Part shown: positions 11,181 to 22,043 of the stretch, one piece after another | Layout of the letters: the number at the start of each line of letters is the position of its first letter | How positions within the stretch are numbered: position 1 is the first letter of the stretch | Assembly: GCA_900239685.1 (NCBI GenBank) | Contig: OENT01000090.1 | Span: 163,361 to 227,360 of the forward strand | Source of the DNA: Rotaria macrura | Taxonomy: Eukaryota > Rotifera > Eurotatoria > Philodinida > Philodinidae | Length of the DNA: 64,000 nucleotides | Reading direction: 5' to 3' | Position numbers and translations under genes: made by a program | The notes under the pieces: model-generated | Seen by the model: the letters and a program-made list of their open reading frames with translations, nothing else | What the model was told of the DNA's origin: nothing | Database searches by the model: none

Positions 11181-11849
11181 ATGGAAAATACTACTGAAAA
11201 AACCGTACAACAAGATGAAACAACACCAGTTGTCGAATCAGTAATTGAAGCAACACCAGAAAAAGTAGAGGAAAAGTCGAAAACAAATGAAGAACAACCC
11301 GTAACTGAAGAAACATCGAAAATTGGCGATGAACAATCGACAACTGAAGAAACATCGAAAACTAGCGATGAGCAATCAACAACAGAAGAAACATCCAAAA
11401 CTAATGGTGAACAATCAACATCGGAGGATGCATCGGCTAAGACGACTGATGCCGCAGAAGTAGTAGAGAAAAATGAAGAGACCGTAGCAGTAGCTGAAGA
11501 AGAAAAACCAGCATCAACTGATGAACAAGAAAATGTGACGGATACCAATGGATCCTTACCAGCAACAAGTGTTTCACCTGGTCGAACAAATGTACCATTG
11601 AAAGAAGTAAATGAAACTGAAAAAGACGATACAGCTGTTCTAAGCAATGGTACAGATAGTGCGGTTAGTAAAAAACGTGAACTTGAACAAGAAGAAGAAA
11701 AAACAGATGCTGGAAATGATGGTGATGAACGAACTGGTGATCAAGCGAAAAAAATAAAAATATGTGAAGCAACTGATGCACCCATCATGGAATCGAAAGA
11801 AACAGAAAAAAATGGAATCGTTAATGGGAACACGGCTGTTGAAGTTTGA
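11181..11849 (+). CDS. Acidic repeat-containing disordered protein
   Basis: Single-exon 222-aa frame, dominated by Glu, Thr, Lys, Ser and Asp and predicted disordered throughout. Three near-identical 13-residue units of the form EETSKxxxEQSTT occupy about residues 43-81. A bipartite basic cluster (SKKRELEQ and about 25 residues later AKKIKI) would suit a nuclear localisation signal. The composition resembles nuclear acidic histone-binding tails, and its neighbour is a histone chaperone, but no domain is visible and no function should be assigned. A CTTCTAG acceptor about 17 bases before the ATG leaves room for a spliced or trans-spliced leader. AT-rich 3' sequence with several possible polyadenylation sites follows. 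Confidence 0.7.
   Translation: MENTTEKTVQQDETTPVVESVIEATPEKVEEKSKTNEEQPVTEETSKIGDEQSTTEETSKTSDEQSTTEETSKTNGEQSTSEDASAKTTDAAEVVEKNEETVAVAEEEKPASTDEQENVTDTNGSLPATSVSPGRTNVPLKEVNETEKDDTAVLSNGTDSAVSKKRELEQEEEKTDAGNDGDERTGDQAKKIKICEATDAPIMESKETEKNGIVNGNTAVEV
11307..11423 (+). repeat. Three 39-base in-frame tandem units
   Basis: Three consecutive 39-base copies, each starting GAAGAAACATC and encoding EETSK-(I/T)-xxEQST-(T/S). They differ at several positions, mainly silent or conservative, so the duplication is not very recent but the frame is kept. Confidence 0.85.
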
Positions 11850-12211
11850 TCTAGCAGATTAAAAGAATTTTATTATTCTTAATTCGAATTCTTTTTTTTT
11901 TTTGACTTAGATTTATGTTAATATGTGACAGATAAGAAAATTTTCATTTATCTATTCATTTTTCTGTTTATTGTACTGTCAGATGTAGGTTATTTTGTTC
12001 TCTCTGATGAATGTTGTGTAGTTCTTTTCTTGTCTAATTATTGTATCTGTTCAAATATATATTAATAGTAAAATAGGTCATTTCAACAAAGCGTTCTTCA
12101 CAATACAAAGAATCATAACGAACATTTCATTGGGCAGTAACTATAAAATGTCCATAGAATGAATTGTACATCATAAACAATGAAATCATGATTTTCGTAC
12201 TCTGTAAAGAG
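11850..12211. other. Intergenic, 3' flank
   Basis: AT-rich, T-rich sequence downstream of the acidic gene. No coding region or structured element seen. Confidence 0.6.
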
Positions 12212-12564
12212 TAGATATGCACCAGTGCCAGTTAACTGGGTACTGGCCCGGCTGCGTATTTTTACAAGTCAACTCATTTTCAAGATTAGATAATCTAATA
12301 TATTAGCATAATTAAATAATTATCGATTGAGTCATAGATTATTTAAACAGATACCTGGTCAAACTGGCACCTAGTGAATTAGAAATTCGTGCATGCCTCC
12401 ATGCACCCGTAACTCTATATACCTTAAAGTTTCTTACAAAGAGTACCTCTATTTATTTGATTATGAATTGAGGGATGTTGACAACCTGTCCGACTGGGTC
12501 ATTTACCAAGTCGGACTAGTGTACCAGTTCCAAGTTCTTTACTGGTACTGGTGTATACTACCTA
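12212..12564. mobile_element. hAT-type MITE with CCAGT/ACTGG interior
   Basis: A 353-base element. The left end TAGATATGCACCAGTGCCAGT pairs with the right end, whose reverse complement is TAGGTAGTATACACCAGTACC. The flanks GTAAAGAG (12204-12211) and GTAACGAG (12565-12572) match at 7 of 8 positions, consistent with an aged 8-base hAT target duplication. CCAGT and ACTGG recur across the interior on both strands. The short frame inside it is not a gene. Confidence 0.72.
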
Positions 12565-12572
12565 GTAACGAG

Positions 12573-14582
12573 TCGGCCGGCTGTTAAAAATCGAGGGTTT
12601 TTAATAATCAAATAAATTTTCAGTTGTTGAATTCATTGTTCATCGATAATCAGAAAATTCATCATAAGAAAACAGCAGTTTACATTCAGAGGTATCAAAA
12701 GACCATTAGAAATAATCGTCATCGATATCTAGTGCCATTAAAACAATGAAAACAAAGCACATCTGTGTGCAAAAAAGTTGTTTATCTGTGATATGACTAA
12801 ACATGTTTCTGAATCAGATTCGAAAATCGATTGAGGCACTTGAAAAACCTTACTGATTTCTCGTATACAAATTTATTGGATCTTCCCCAATCAGCATCAA
12901 CATTGCTGAACGACACAACACATAAAGAAAGAAAAGTACATGAACCTTCCCAACTTTCACCGGTTCATTTAAACGTGTAAAATGGATCTCTTGACGCTTT
13001 GAATATGCTTTAGCATCCTCTTTGTAAAGTAATGAAGTGGCTTTTACATATATTTCATTTATCGAAATTTATACTTTTCAAGTCAATGGAGTAATCTGAT
13101 GTCAGTTTTTAGACTGAAACAACTAGATTTAGAATAGGCCATAAGCAACCGACACAAAATTTTTCTTATGAAACCTTTTGTGTCGGTTGCTTCAAGTGAT
13201 TTCATGAGACTAAAAGAAAGTCAGAAGCTTAATGCAGTGTACTAATGATATCACAGGTTAAATAGAAATTTACCCTTGGAATAGAGTCATAAAATTAGAT
13301 ACTCGATCAATATTTGATAAAAATTGAAAAGTAAGAATGACAGGTAATTATGGTAGTGAGAATGCTGATTGTATGTATATCGATCAATACAAATCTGTTA
13401 AAAGTCATAAACAATTATTGAGTCTAGTTGGTGTCATCGTAGTTCATGAGCATCCTCTTATACTAAAACAATTATTACTGCATGTTCTTTCGGCATCTTG
13501 CGACCAACTTACATAAAGATTGCAAATAATAGTTTACGTTCATTACACAAGTGAACCATTTTTCTAATTGATGAAGCAACCTAGCCATTCTATTTAATTA
13601 TCCACGCTATGTTGGATTCCCATACTTGCCGTTTCTTCTCGAAGCAACGGGGTGAGGTAGAAGGCGCAATATAGATATCGGTTACATTTTTCCATCCTTG
13701 AGGTCATATTTCAAACGCAGGGGGTCGCATTTCACTGCCTCTATTTACACCCCTATCTCAAATTACTTGACGTACAATCGAAGATAAACGAACGGTCAGA
13801 TACTTGACATAAGTTTGAAAATAACATTAAAAAAAATGAATCGTGAATTCACAGAGCATGAATAATTTTCCTACTTCAAGTTACATGTATTTAAGGATCG
13901 TAAATATGTAAATGTTACTGCATTTGAAGAACTGACATCGATAGAAATTGATGTTGTTCAATTGCGCCTAGTCAACATTTGTATACATGGACATAACATA
14001 TATGCAGTATATGCGTGAAGTAAAACTATAGGTAACCAAAACTAGATATTCGACTAGAGAAACTTATATGCTGAGATGTTTTCCGAAAAGTGTCATCTAT
14101 ATTCGAACAAGATATCAGTTCCACTTGCTTGGTAGAGAATTTATATATGTATTTAGATGAGAGTAACTCATTTATATGTTATTATTCATCATTTTAATGA
14201 GAATCTATCTATCTTGTCTATGAAATGACAAAAGTGATCTTTTTTAAGAACAAAATACTGAAGTCTTCTTCAATCTATAATTATTTTATTTATACATCAT
14301 TTTTTTCTAATTTTGAAAAGGAGAATATTCCGACTTAGAAAATAAATGACTACGAGTGCAGTTAAGTTTACAAGAAAACATGAATATTTTGTTACAAAAG
14401 TATGCCGCCACGCTGTGGAATATTAAAATGAAAATCAATCTTTGACTATCCAGAAATGAATAACAGGCGTTTTATCTAATTTTCACAGATATCACTGATA
14501 TAAACAATAGAATCATGGTAAATGTTGATTTGTGTTGGTTGCTGTTTATGTTTTGATGAAATATTCGCTATCTTCAATCTTA
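12573..14582. other. Intergenic, one hairpin, no gene
   Basis: Two kilobases of AT-rich sequence with no supported exon. It contains the perfect hairpin at 13143-13192. A possible remnant of a hAT end (TATTTACACCCCTA at about 13743-13756) has no convincing partner. Confidence 0.55.
13143..13192. repeat. Perfect 17-base-pair inverted repeat
   Basis: AAGCAACCGACACAAAA (13143-13159) is followed after a 16-base loop by its exact reverse complement (13176-13192). The stem is GC-richer than its surroundings. It could be a relic of a miniature element or a cruciform-forming site. The stem is short for a miRNA precursor and there is no long U-tract to suggest a terminator. Confidence 0.9.
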
Positions 14583-14917
14583 CCCAGGTCGAACAAGCAC
14601 GGTCGTAAATGACCGTATACGGCAAAATGCATGGTCCAGTATTACGATCGTATATCTCCGTGTCGTATACGGGGAAATACGACGATATACGGAGAGTAAA
14701 ACGATCGTTTATGGTCCTCGTATACAAAATCCGTAAACGGCTTCCGTTTTCTACCGTATTCCTCCATATACGATCGTATTTGTCTGTATACGACACGGCG
14801 ATATACGACCGTAATACTGTACCATGTAAAACGCTAAAATACGACCGGTTACGATCGTGTGGGGAGCGTATACGGTCGTTTACAGCCGTATACAAAGTCC
14901 GTAATCGTCGACCTGAG
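14583..14917. mobile_element. Palindromic miniature element, CCCAGG end, CGTATACGG-type interior
   Basis: A 335-base element with ends CCCAGGTCGAACAAGCACGG and TCGACCTGAG. TA flanks both sides, so the target duplication may be TA, but this is not secure. The whole interior is made of CGTATACGG, ACGGTCGT and ACGATCGTA variants in both orientations, so frames of over 100 codons are open on both strands by composition alone. The element at 61521-61820 shares its start (CCCAGGTCGAACA) and its interior vocabulary. No coding capacity; presumed non-autonomous. Confidence 0.75.
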
Positions 14918-16351
14918 TAGTTATTTATTCGCCCGTAAGACAAAGCAAATGACATAAGCTAGTAGATGTATTTCCTTCTTGAAATTACAAACGGAAGTTG
15001 TAACAGGAACCGAATCAGTAATGGATCTAATTTTACAATATAGTTCAAATTAATATCCTATGATTCGTTAATTTTTGGCACAAAAATAAGATATAAAATA
15101 TCATTTTCCAATCGATGCAATAATGATATGTGATTGAAAAAAAGATTGTTTTCTTTATTTTTGTTGTTCACCGTAAAATTTTGAAAGTAGAAACGAACTT
15201 GAGAAGTTCTCGTCAACTACAGTCATGATTTTGATGCATTAGTAAAGGATTTTTTTTCGTCCATTGTTTATGCTACTCGATTACTCCATATTACAAATAA
15301 CAATGACCCGTAATACTACTTTCTCTGCAGGGGTAAATAAAAAATGTATCAATAATAGTAGAACTCAATAATTTAAATTTGAATCTGTTTTTCTTTTATT
15401 TACTTAAAAATCATGTGGAAACGTCTGTACAGCTCCTAGAAGTGACTACATTCAATAAACATACTTGAATTATAATCAAAAGTGGTTGATTGTTATTGCT
15501 CATTAAGTCGCGTGCAGTCAGCCGACTTATTGTTTTCATATAGGTTAGTTGCTATGATAAATTTCTTCATCTTCTTACTCAATTTTTTTCCTCCTCGACG
15601 CATGACTCACAATTCAAGTCAGACACTCGTTCTCCGTATCTAAATATCATTTTTAATGGGAAAAATGTTGCCGGGATCCTGAGAAGGTGACGAGTGCACA
15701 TTTGAAATTTGTTTTCCGAAATTCGGCACCCATCGGGAGATATAAGATATGTGGAAAACAGCAATTAGTAGCTGATAGTTTCCTTATATGGAATCTGCTG
15801 ACTCAGATTCATTATCTCTTGCTTGTCAGACAAATCACCATAGCTAAACGCGATTGAAATTGATTATGATTTCCTCTCTATGTGAGTGTAAGATTTTGTA
15901 ATAACAGATTTCATACAGAGTCATGTTATCTAAGAAAAATAGGTAGACTACCAAAAATATTTTGAAATTCCGCAGAAACTATGAAACGTAAAATGGTTCT
16001 TTTTTTTACTGTGAAATCATTTCAAGATCTAACGGACGAAAAATGAATCCGTACCAAAAACGAAGAGCGATCCCAGTTCGAGACGCACTCTGTATGGTTT
16101 GCGCGCTAAATCCTTACTATTCCGTTTAGAAGTTAAGTGGCTCCTTCCTTTTGGTGGCGCACCTTTTTTCGTCTCGCAGATTTTTAAAAGATTCCCCCAA
16201 TGCAACCACTGAAGGAACCATTTTAGCTTTCGTCGCTTATGGAAAAATTTAAAGGGTTTGGTAGTGCACCTAACTTTTTTAGAGAGTGGATAATCTAATA
16301 AATACATTAACTATGAAAATAGAAAATAAATCTACGACATAATACTCTATT
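14918..16351. other. Intergenic, GC-rich island at about 16010-16300
   Basis: No gene supported. From about 16010 to 16300 GC content is visibly higher than nearby, and two related strings occur on the minus strand (GGTGCACTACCAAA and GGTGCGCCACCAAA). This could be an unrecognised repeat. Confidence 0.5.
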
Positions 16352-17322
16352 TAGAGTACTGCGACCCGACCCGATCCAAGGGTGGCTGCCGGTTCAAGTT
16401 TTGCCGGGTGTGGTCGGGCCAGGCTCGGGTTTGATTCAACAATTTTTCCGGTGCTATTTTTTCATAATATATGTTTCTGTCTTGTATCTTCTTCTATGCC
16501 ACATAGAATGAACAGTGAAGTAGAAATCAATCGGTTGATGCTCACAGTAATGTACGAATGCATGCGAGATGCAGTATTTTAACGCTAGCTACGTTAAGCA
16601 AAAGCAAACCATCCAGATACTAAAGACTTTTTGAAAAGTACGGTATTTCGTAATTCGCAGAAAAAACAAAGTATCTGGAGTCTGATATCTAAGATGAAAA
16701 TGTACACGTGTCTCCCTCTTTTTTATGTATTTTACTTGCAGATGAAACTGAGGATATTTTCTTTTAGTTCAATCGAGCGCGCTATCAAAATTTCTATTGT
16801 TCTTTTAGATTTGAGACAATCAATAATTATCTTCTTGTGCTATTGTTGTTGAATAATAACTTCTTATACGATAAATGTTCGCCAAGTTTATCAAGTTATC
16901 TTGCTGATACTTGGAGGTGCTTAGTTATCTAGAGCAAATTACCAAAATATACTTTGCCAATAGAAATGAAGCGTCCATTTGTACTCCGTGTCAGATTTCT
17001 ATTAAAACTCTGCGAGCTGTTTTCGTTCGAAGAAAGAATTATCTCTTTTTCATATTTTAAATTTTCTTGTTATTATCGTTCAGAAATGAGTTCAAAAGAA
17101 AATACTCGAAAGTCTATTCAAAACGAAGAATATCCAATACTGGAAAAACCCAAATCAACTGCTACATGATGGAATTATTTTAATCGTATTAAAAACACTA
17201 AAGGTGAAGTCGTTCGTTACGTACAATGTGTACATAGTGTATTTGCTGTAAAAAAAACCCGTCTTTATATTATTGCATCGGTCGGGTGCGGCTTCAAAAG
17301 GTTGAACCTGTGCAGTACTCTA
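16352..17322 (+). mobile_element. Decayed hAT transposon with BED-finger remnant
   Basis: A 971-base element ending in exact 11-base inverted repeats TAGAGTACTGC (16352-16362) and GCAGTACTCTA (17312-17322). The 8-base target duplication ACTCTATT is perfect (16344-16351 and 17323-17330). Subterminal ACCCGACCCG and CGGGT motifs are repeated at both ends. These features identify the hAT superfamily. The interior carries only a fragment of a transposase N-terminus and no catalytic core, so it is internally deleted and non-autonomous. Confidence 0.9.
17085..17260 (+). pseudogene. BED zinc-finger remnant of a hAT transposase
   Basis: The frame opens MSSKENTRKSIQNEEYPIL and runs to KPKSTAT, then a TGA, then in the same frame WNYFNRIKNTKGEVVRYVQC. 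The pattern of a tryptophan-x-x-Phe followed by a Cys-containing strand is that of BED-type zinc fingers at the start of hAT transposases. The second finger Cys is not visible (CVHS) and the stop interrupts the domain, so it is a relic. Confidence 0.6.
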
Positions 17323-17330
17323 ACTCTATT

Positions 17331-19015
17331 TGACGAGATACAGTCATTTTACATGAAATTAGATGAGACAAATGCTTACAGTGACAGATATATAGATAGC
17401 TCAATGGTCTCTAAAGAAAAGTAGCTAGAAAACGATTCAGACTCTTCACTACCTTACTCACAAAATCTTAACTGAATAAAGGTTATAACATATGCTTGAC
17501 AATAACTACTGTATGTCCAAAAGTGATTCAACTAATGAATCCAATCATCGTTGAAATAACTCGTGCAACTCAATGAAATAAATAAAATAGATAATTAGTA
17601 AGCTCGGTTAAAATAAATGTCCTGTCTGCAGTCAACCGACATTCCAACCAGTGCATAGCGCTGAATGGCACTCTAGTATATCTAGTAGTCTACAGAAAAA
17701 CGGACGGCAAACAACTATGCTTTTGTTTCCTGCTTAGTTTAGCTGTTCTATAATAAATGAATTATCGTAAGGACATAGTAGTCGAATGAATTACTTTTTT
17801 TTCGGCTCCTTACCTTTCTTAAAAAAATTAGACTGTTGCAACATTGAAATGATGAAGTTTGCATAAGGAAACTTTTCTTTACTGTGTAAACGAACAATAA
17901 ATATGTATCATAGTTCTTAGGTTATCTAGATGTAGTGATTGTGTAAAAATTCTCCATTGAAAGTCAAGTAGATTCTTTATCTATTGATAAGATTGTATTT
18001 ATCGAACGATCTTTAGAACGAATGAATTTCGGGTGCCTATTTCCCCATTCAATTTGTAATCTGTTGGAATTCAGTGTAGCTTGTCGATCATATCTTACAA
18101 CAATGCATGTTTTGTTGTGTATTCCTCTACAGAAATGAACTAGCCAATCTAGAGGTAAGATCCGCTGAAGCACTAAATTTGACTGCTGTTCTATCTAACA
18201 GAGAAAACATTAGAAAAACCGATTGAAGCATAAAAAAAGACAGAATACTCGACGTTTGTACAAAATCTACTGTTTCTATCGTTCGATTGAAATAGGTTTC
18301 AACAAATAATCTAGAAATTCAAGGTCGGCACTCTGTTGAGTAGTACGTGTGTAATAAATACGTGGAATTCATTTAGTAAATAGGTTTCACTTCAGCAAAT
18401 ATAAAAGTCGTAAGTGATTCTCTCTCAGTCTAGTATATTTTTTACAACAGCTGTTAGCACATTCTTGAGAAGTTGACGTGTAAAAGAGCGTGTTTCTACG
18501 GTTGAAAATAATGGCAAAAGTACTGATGCCTCTTTCAGATAGGTTTCTTCTATCAACTTTGTTGTATCCTCTTTGAATGTAGCGAATGAGGACTTTACAG
18601 GTTTTGCAACTTAACCTTTCCATATGTAAGCCGGTCTTGTTTATTACACTAAGCAACTATTGACGCATCGTAAGAGTAGTTTCGTTACAGAACAATTTTC
18701 ATACAAGTTGATAACACTGTGTATTATCGAATGATGAAGAAATTATTCGTGTCATATTTTCGTTTACAATTAGAATAGAAGAAAGAGTAATCATTTACAT
18801 AATACTGAAGTCAAATACATATGTATTACACATTTGTTTAATAATACTTTTATTTAAGAAAGGAAAAAAAGTTCAAATACAGAACGTTACTATCTTACAT
18901 CAATAGATACAAAGTAAAATCGAATCGAAAGAATGATCGATATACACATGAAATAGAAAGAAAACGTTCTATTCATCGTACATGAAGATGGATCTGACAA
19001 CAATTGTTCTATGTT
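17331..19015. other. Intergenic, no gene seen
   Basis: AT-rich; short open frames here lack splice context and family resemblance. Confidence 0.6.
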
Positions 19016-22000
19016 TTAAACACTGTTATTATCATCATTTGATTGTTGCTGTTGCTCCTTCTCTTGAGTTTCATTGTCTGCTTGAATGGTAGCTGCTGTA
19101 AGACGGAAACGTGTTCCACGTAATTGTGTTTCGTCATCTTTATTCATACACGATATCGATTCTGATATATTGGGATCTGACGCACACGAATGTTCACAAA
19201 CTTTATGTAGACTATTCGGTATATGATGATGGTGAAAATGATGATGATCAAGTGCTGTGCATGCTTGATATGTATTATAATGCATAGAACTATGCCAATT
19301 GCATGATCCATGTGAATGAATAGTTTCCTCATGATCTTGATGATGCGAACCAGTGAGTGATTGGTCTTGTTGATGTTGAAAGAGTTCAGTCCATTTCGGT
19401 GGTAGAACATCCATCATCAAAGTCTTTAATAAATAAAAACATAATTTTATTACAATTAAATTACTTTTGTTAAAAATGCTTAGTATTGTTCTTCAACTAC
19501 TAACCGATAATTTTTGCTTATTTTTAAGTGCAATATCAAGTCGTTTTGCATCTTCATCGAATTGTACCATCGTTTTATAGAGTTGTTTAACTTTATCTCG
19601 TGCTTGAACATTATTTAATGTTAAATCATTTTCATTTGTCATATCTAAATCATGTAACGATGCCAATGCAAGTAATTGTTTATGTAGTTCACGTTTTGCA
19701 CTATCATCGGTATGAAATGTCGTTGAAGTTCCAGTTTTATTATCATCGATAAGTTCTTCTGCATTATGAACTGTTTTTTGATAATCACGAAATCGACGCA
19801 TATCATTATGAAAAAATCGATCTGCATTAGATTGTTCTTGCTCATTTTTCGCATTCGTCGGTGCAACTTCTTTTATTCGTAAGACGATTAGACCACAGAT
19901 CACAATACATATGATATTAACAAGTGCGAGAAGAAAACTCGAAATAGCCAATATAAATGTTTCAATTGACATACTACATGAATACAACGATTGATATTCA
20001 TTTGACAAAAACATTTGACATGTCAAATTATTATGTGGATAAATTTTACGTTGGAAAGTCTGTCGTAATCCAAAAGTAAGAGAATATATATATACATATT
20101 TATGCAAAGCAATTTACATACGTAAGTTATATTCGAACGACGACCAAATGAATTTGGCAAAATTGCTGTTAAAAATGAATAACCTAATAGAAAACCCTGA
20201 ATATCGAAACAAAACCTTATTAGTATATGTAGAATATATTGTCATTGAAATCATACTGAATTGACAGCTGGTGGAAGTAATGATGCTGATATGGCAACAC
20301 CAACTAATGAACCTAAAAAGACAATGCAATGAAAACATCTGTGTGATATTTATAATATTTTATCGATCTTACCGGCATTTCCTCCTAGAACTGATAATGC
20401 AACACCAGCTCCGGAAGGTAATGCAATCATACTACCAACTGATAATCGGGCTAGATCACCACTAATATAAAAATGATTATTCGAATATGAAATGAATTGA
20501 ATTTGGAACTAAAATAAGTTGAATACCGTGCTTTCATTTCAGCTGTCGGAAACGATGTCGTACTACCCCAACTAGTTTCCCATACAGATGTTCCTAGACT
20601 GATTGAAAAACCTTAACAACAAAACAAAGAAAGAAAATTATTCGAGAAAAAGAAAACAATCATGCTGCTCTGAATTCTACCACATAGAATACAAATGAGA
20701 AGACCCAGAAATTCTGATCGAAGACCAGCTCTCCAAAGTGAATGATCGTTAATACAAAATCCGAAAACAATAGCTAAAATAGGACCCTAGCAACATACAG
20801 ATGAAAATTTAAATCAGCGACCATTCATTATTCTCAATTACAAACCATCAAAGGTGAAATAAGCATTGATGCAACAAGTATAACTGAACTATTTTCAAGT
20901 AAGCCAAGAGTAGCCAAAATACTAAATAAATACAATGGAGAGAGAGAGAGAAGCGAATTAAAACATTGAATTCTATGAATATGAAACCTGGCTAGTGTAA
21001 GAAGAACGACAAAATCAAATGTGATTGAAGATTGTGAACGAATAGCTTGAACAACTTGAAAAACCATTAGACGTGACCGAATACTTTGCATGAAGTCTGC
21101 TCGAATAGATTTACGCCGCTGTGCTTGTCTTTGAGAAAGAAGAAATAAAATGAATTTCTTTAATCATTCTTTTGTCCTTATAGGATCTCTTTCATTATTA
21201 CTGAGCAGGAAGTGCAAGAGATGATGCTACTTTCGAATGAATGATAGAAGGTTTTGAAATATAATCTACATTTGCGTTAAGTGATGTTTTCGACAATGCT
21301 GGTACTTTACATGATGTCAATCTTGCACAGCCAATAGCATATGTAAGAGGTAAAACTCTAGAAACAGAACATAAGTCATAAGTGCATATACTAAAAATCG
21401 TAAGATTCGTACGCTACTCGAGTACCAGGTAACCGACCGATACCTATTTCAGATAAACGATGAAGAATTTCTTCACAAAATGTACCGACTTCCGAAATGA
21501 ATGTTACCTGTAAAATAAAAATTCTATCTCGAATGTGAGATTACAGTTTTATCAATTTACTTCATATTGTTTTTCATCAACAGAAAGAACCCATGTTGAA
21601 AATTCGTGTAACCCATATTTATCAAGAATCTCATGTTTCAAAAGCTATGACAAACAAAACGTATGAAATAGACATAAAGAATTTGAAAATATTTAGTTCT
21701 TTCGATAACATGATAAACGAATTCATCGATGCAAGAAATGATGAAAAGTGTTTCTCAAAAATATTGAAATATTATCAACCTGACATGGAGACGGTGAAGC
21801 TAATGACATCGGTTCAATGATTTCGGACATCGTACGATGGACGTGTGGTATTTCACTATCAGCTGATTCATTTACATGCTAAAAAATACAATCACGTTCT
21901 ATAGCTTAGTGGGTTTTTGAAGAATAAAGAAAAAGAACTTTTCATATGTTTACATGATGATTATTTGCCATGTTATCTTCATTATTAACAGGAACGGTGG

Positions 22001-22043
22001 AATCGTTCGGTAAAAAAATAATGAATAAATGGCGATCACACAT
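19016..22043 (-). CDS. DUF389 family multi-pass membrane protein with His-rich tail
   Basis: Fourteen exons join in frame to 2115 nt, 704 aa: 21954-22043, 21780-21878, 21561-21644, 21413-21507, 21202-21357, 21128-20988, 20921-20846, 20786-20681, 20611-20527, 20461-20373, 20312-20257, 20196-20122, 20059-19505, 19423-19016. Residues 1-150 form a soluble N-terminal part (VTFISEVGTFCEEILHRL). The hydrophobic core has the DUF389 signature ENSSVILVASMLISPLM-GPILAIVFG, then SMIALPSGAGVALSVLG and SLVGVAISASLLPPAV. A further strong membrane helix (FILAISSFLLALVNIICIVI) follows the core, then a charged cytosolic or luminal region. The last ~135 residues are crowded with His and Cys (HHHFHHHH and a HxxC cluster). 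DUF389 is mostly bacterial and of unknown function; the His-rich tail suggests metal binding, which is inference. All introns are short GT-AG. Confidence 0.85.

Noticed and set aside
11168-11647. Minus-strand Ser/Val-rich frame of 159 codons
   Set aside because: Antisense shadow of the acidic repeat gene at 11181-11849.
13648-13756. Short hAT MITE suggested by GGGGTG and ACACCCCTA
   Set aside because: Ends do not pair well and the flanks do not form an 8-base duplication.
14476-14955. Frames over 100 codons on both strands
   Set aside because: Both fall in the palindromic CGTATACGG element, whose motif simply lacks stops.
16029-16307. Minus-strand frame of 92 codons
   Set aside because: Sits in a GC-richer island with repeated GGTGC(A/G)C(T/C)ACC strings; no domain or splice support, more likely repeat-derived.
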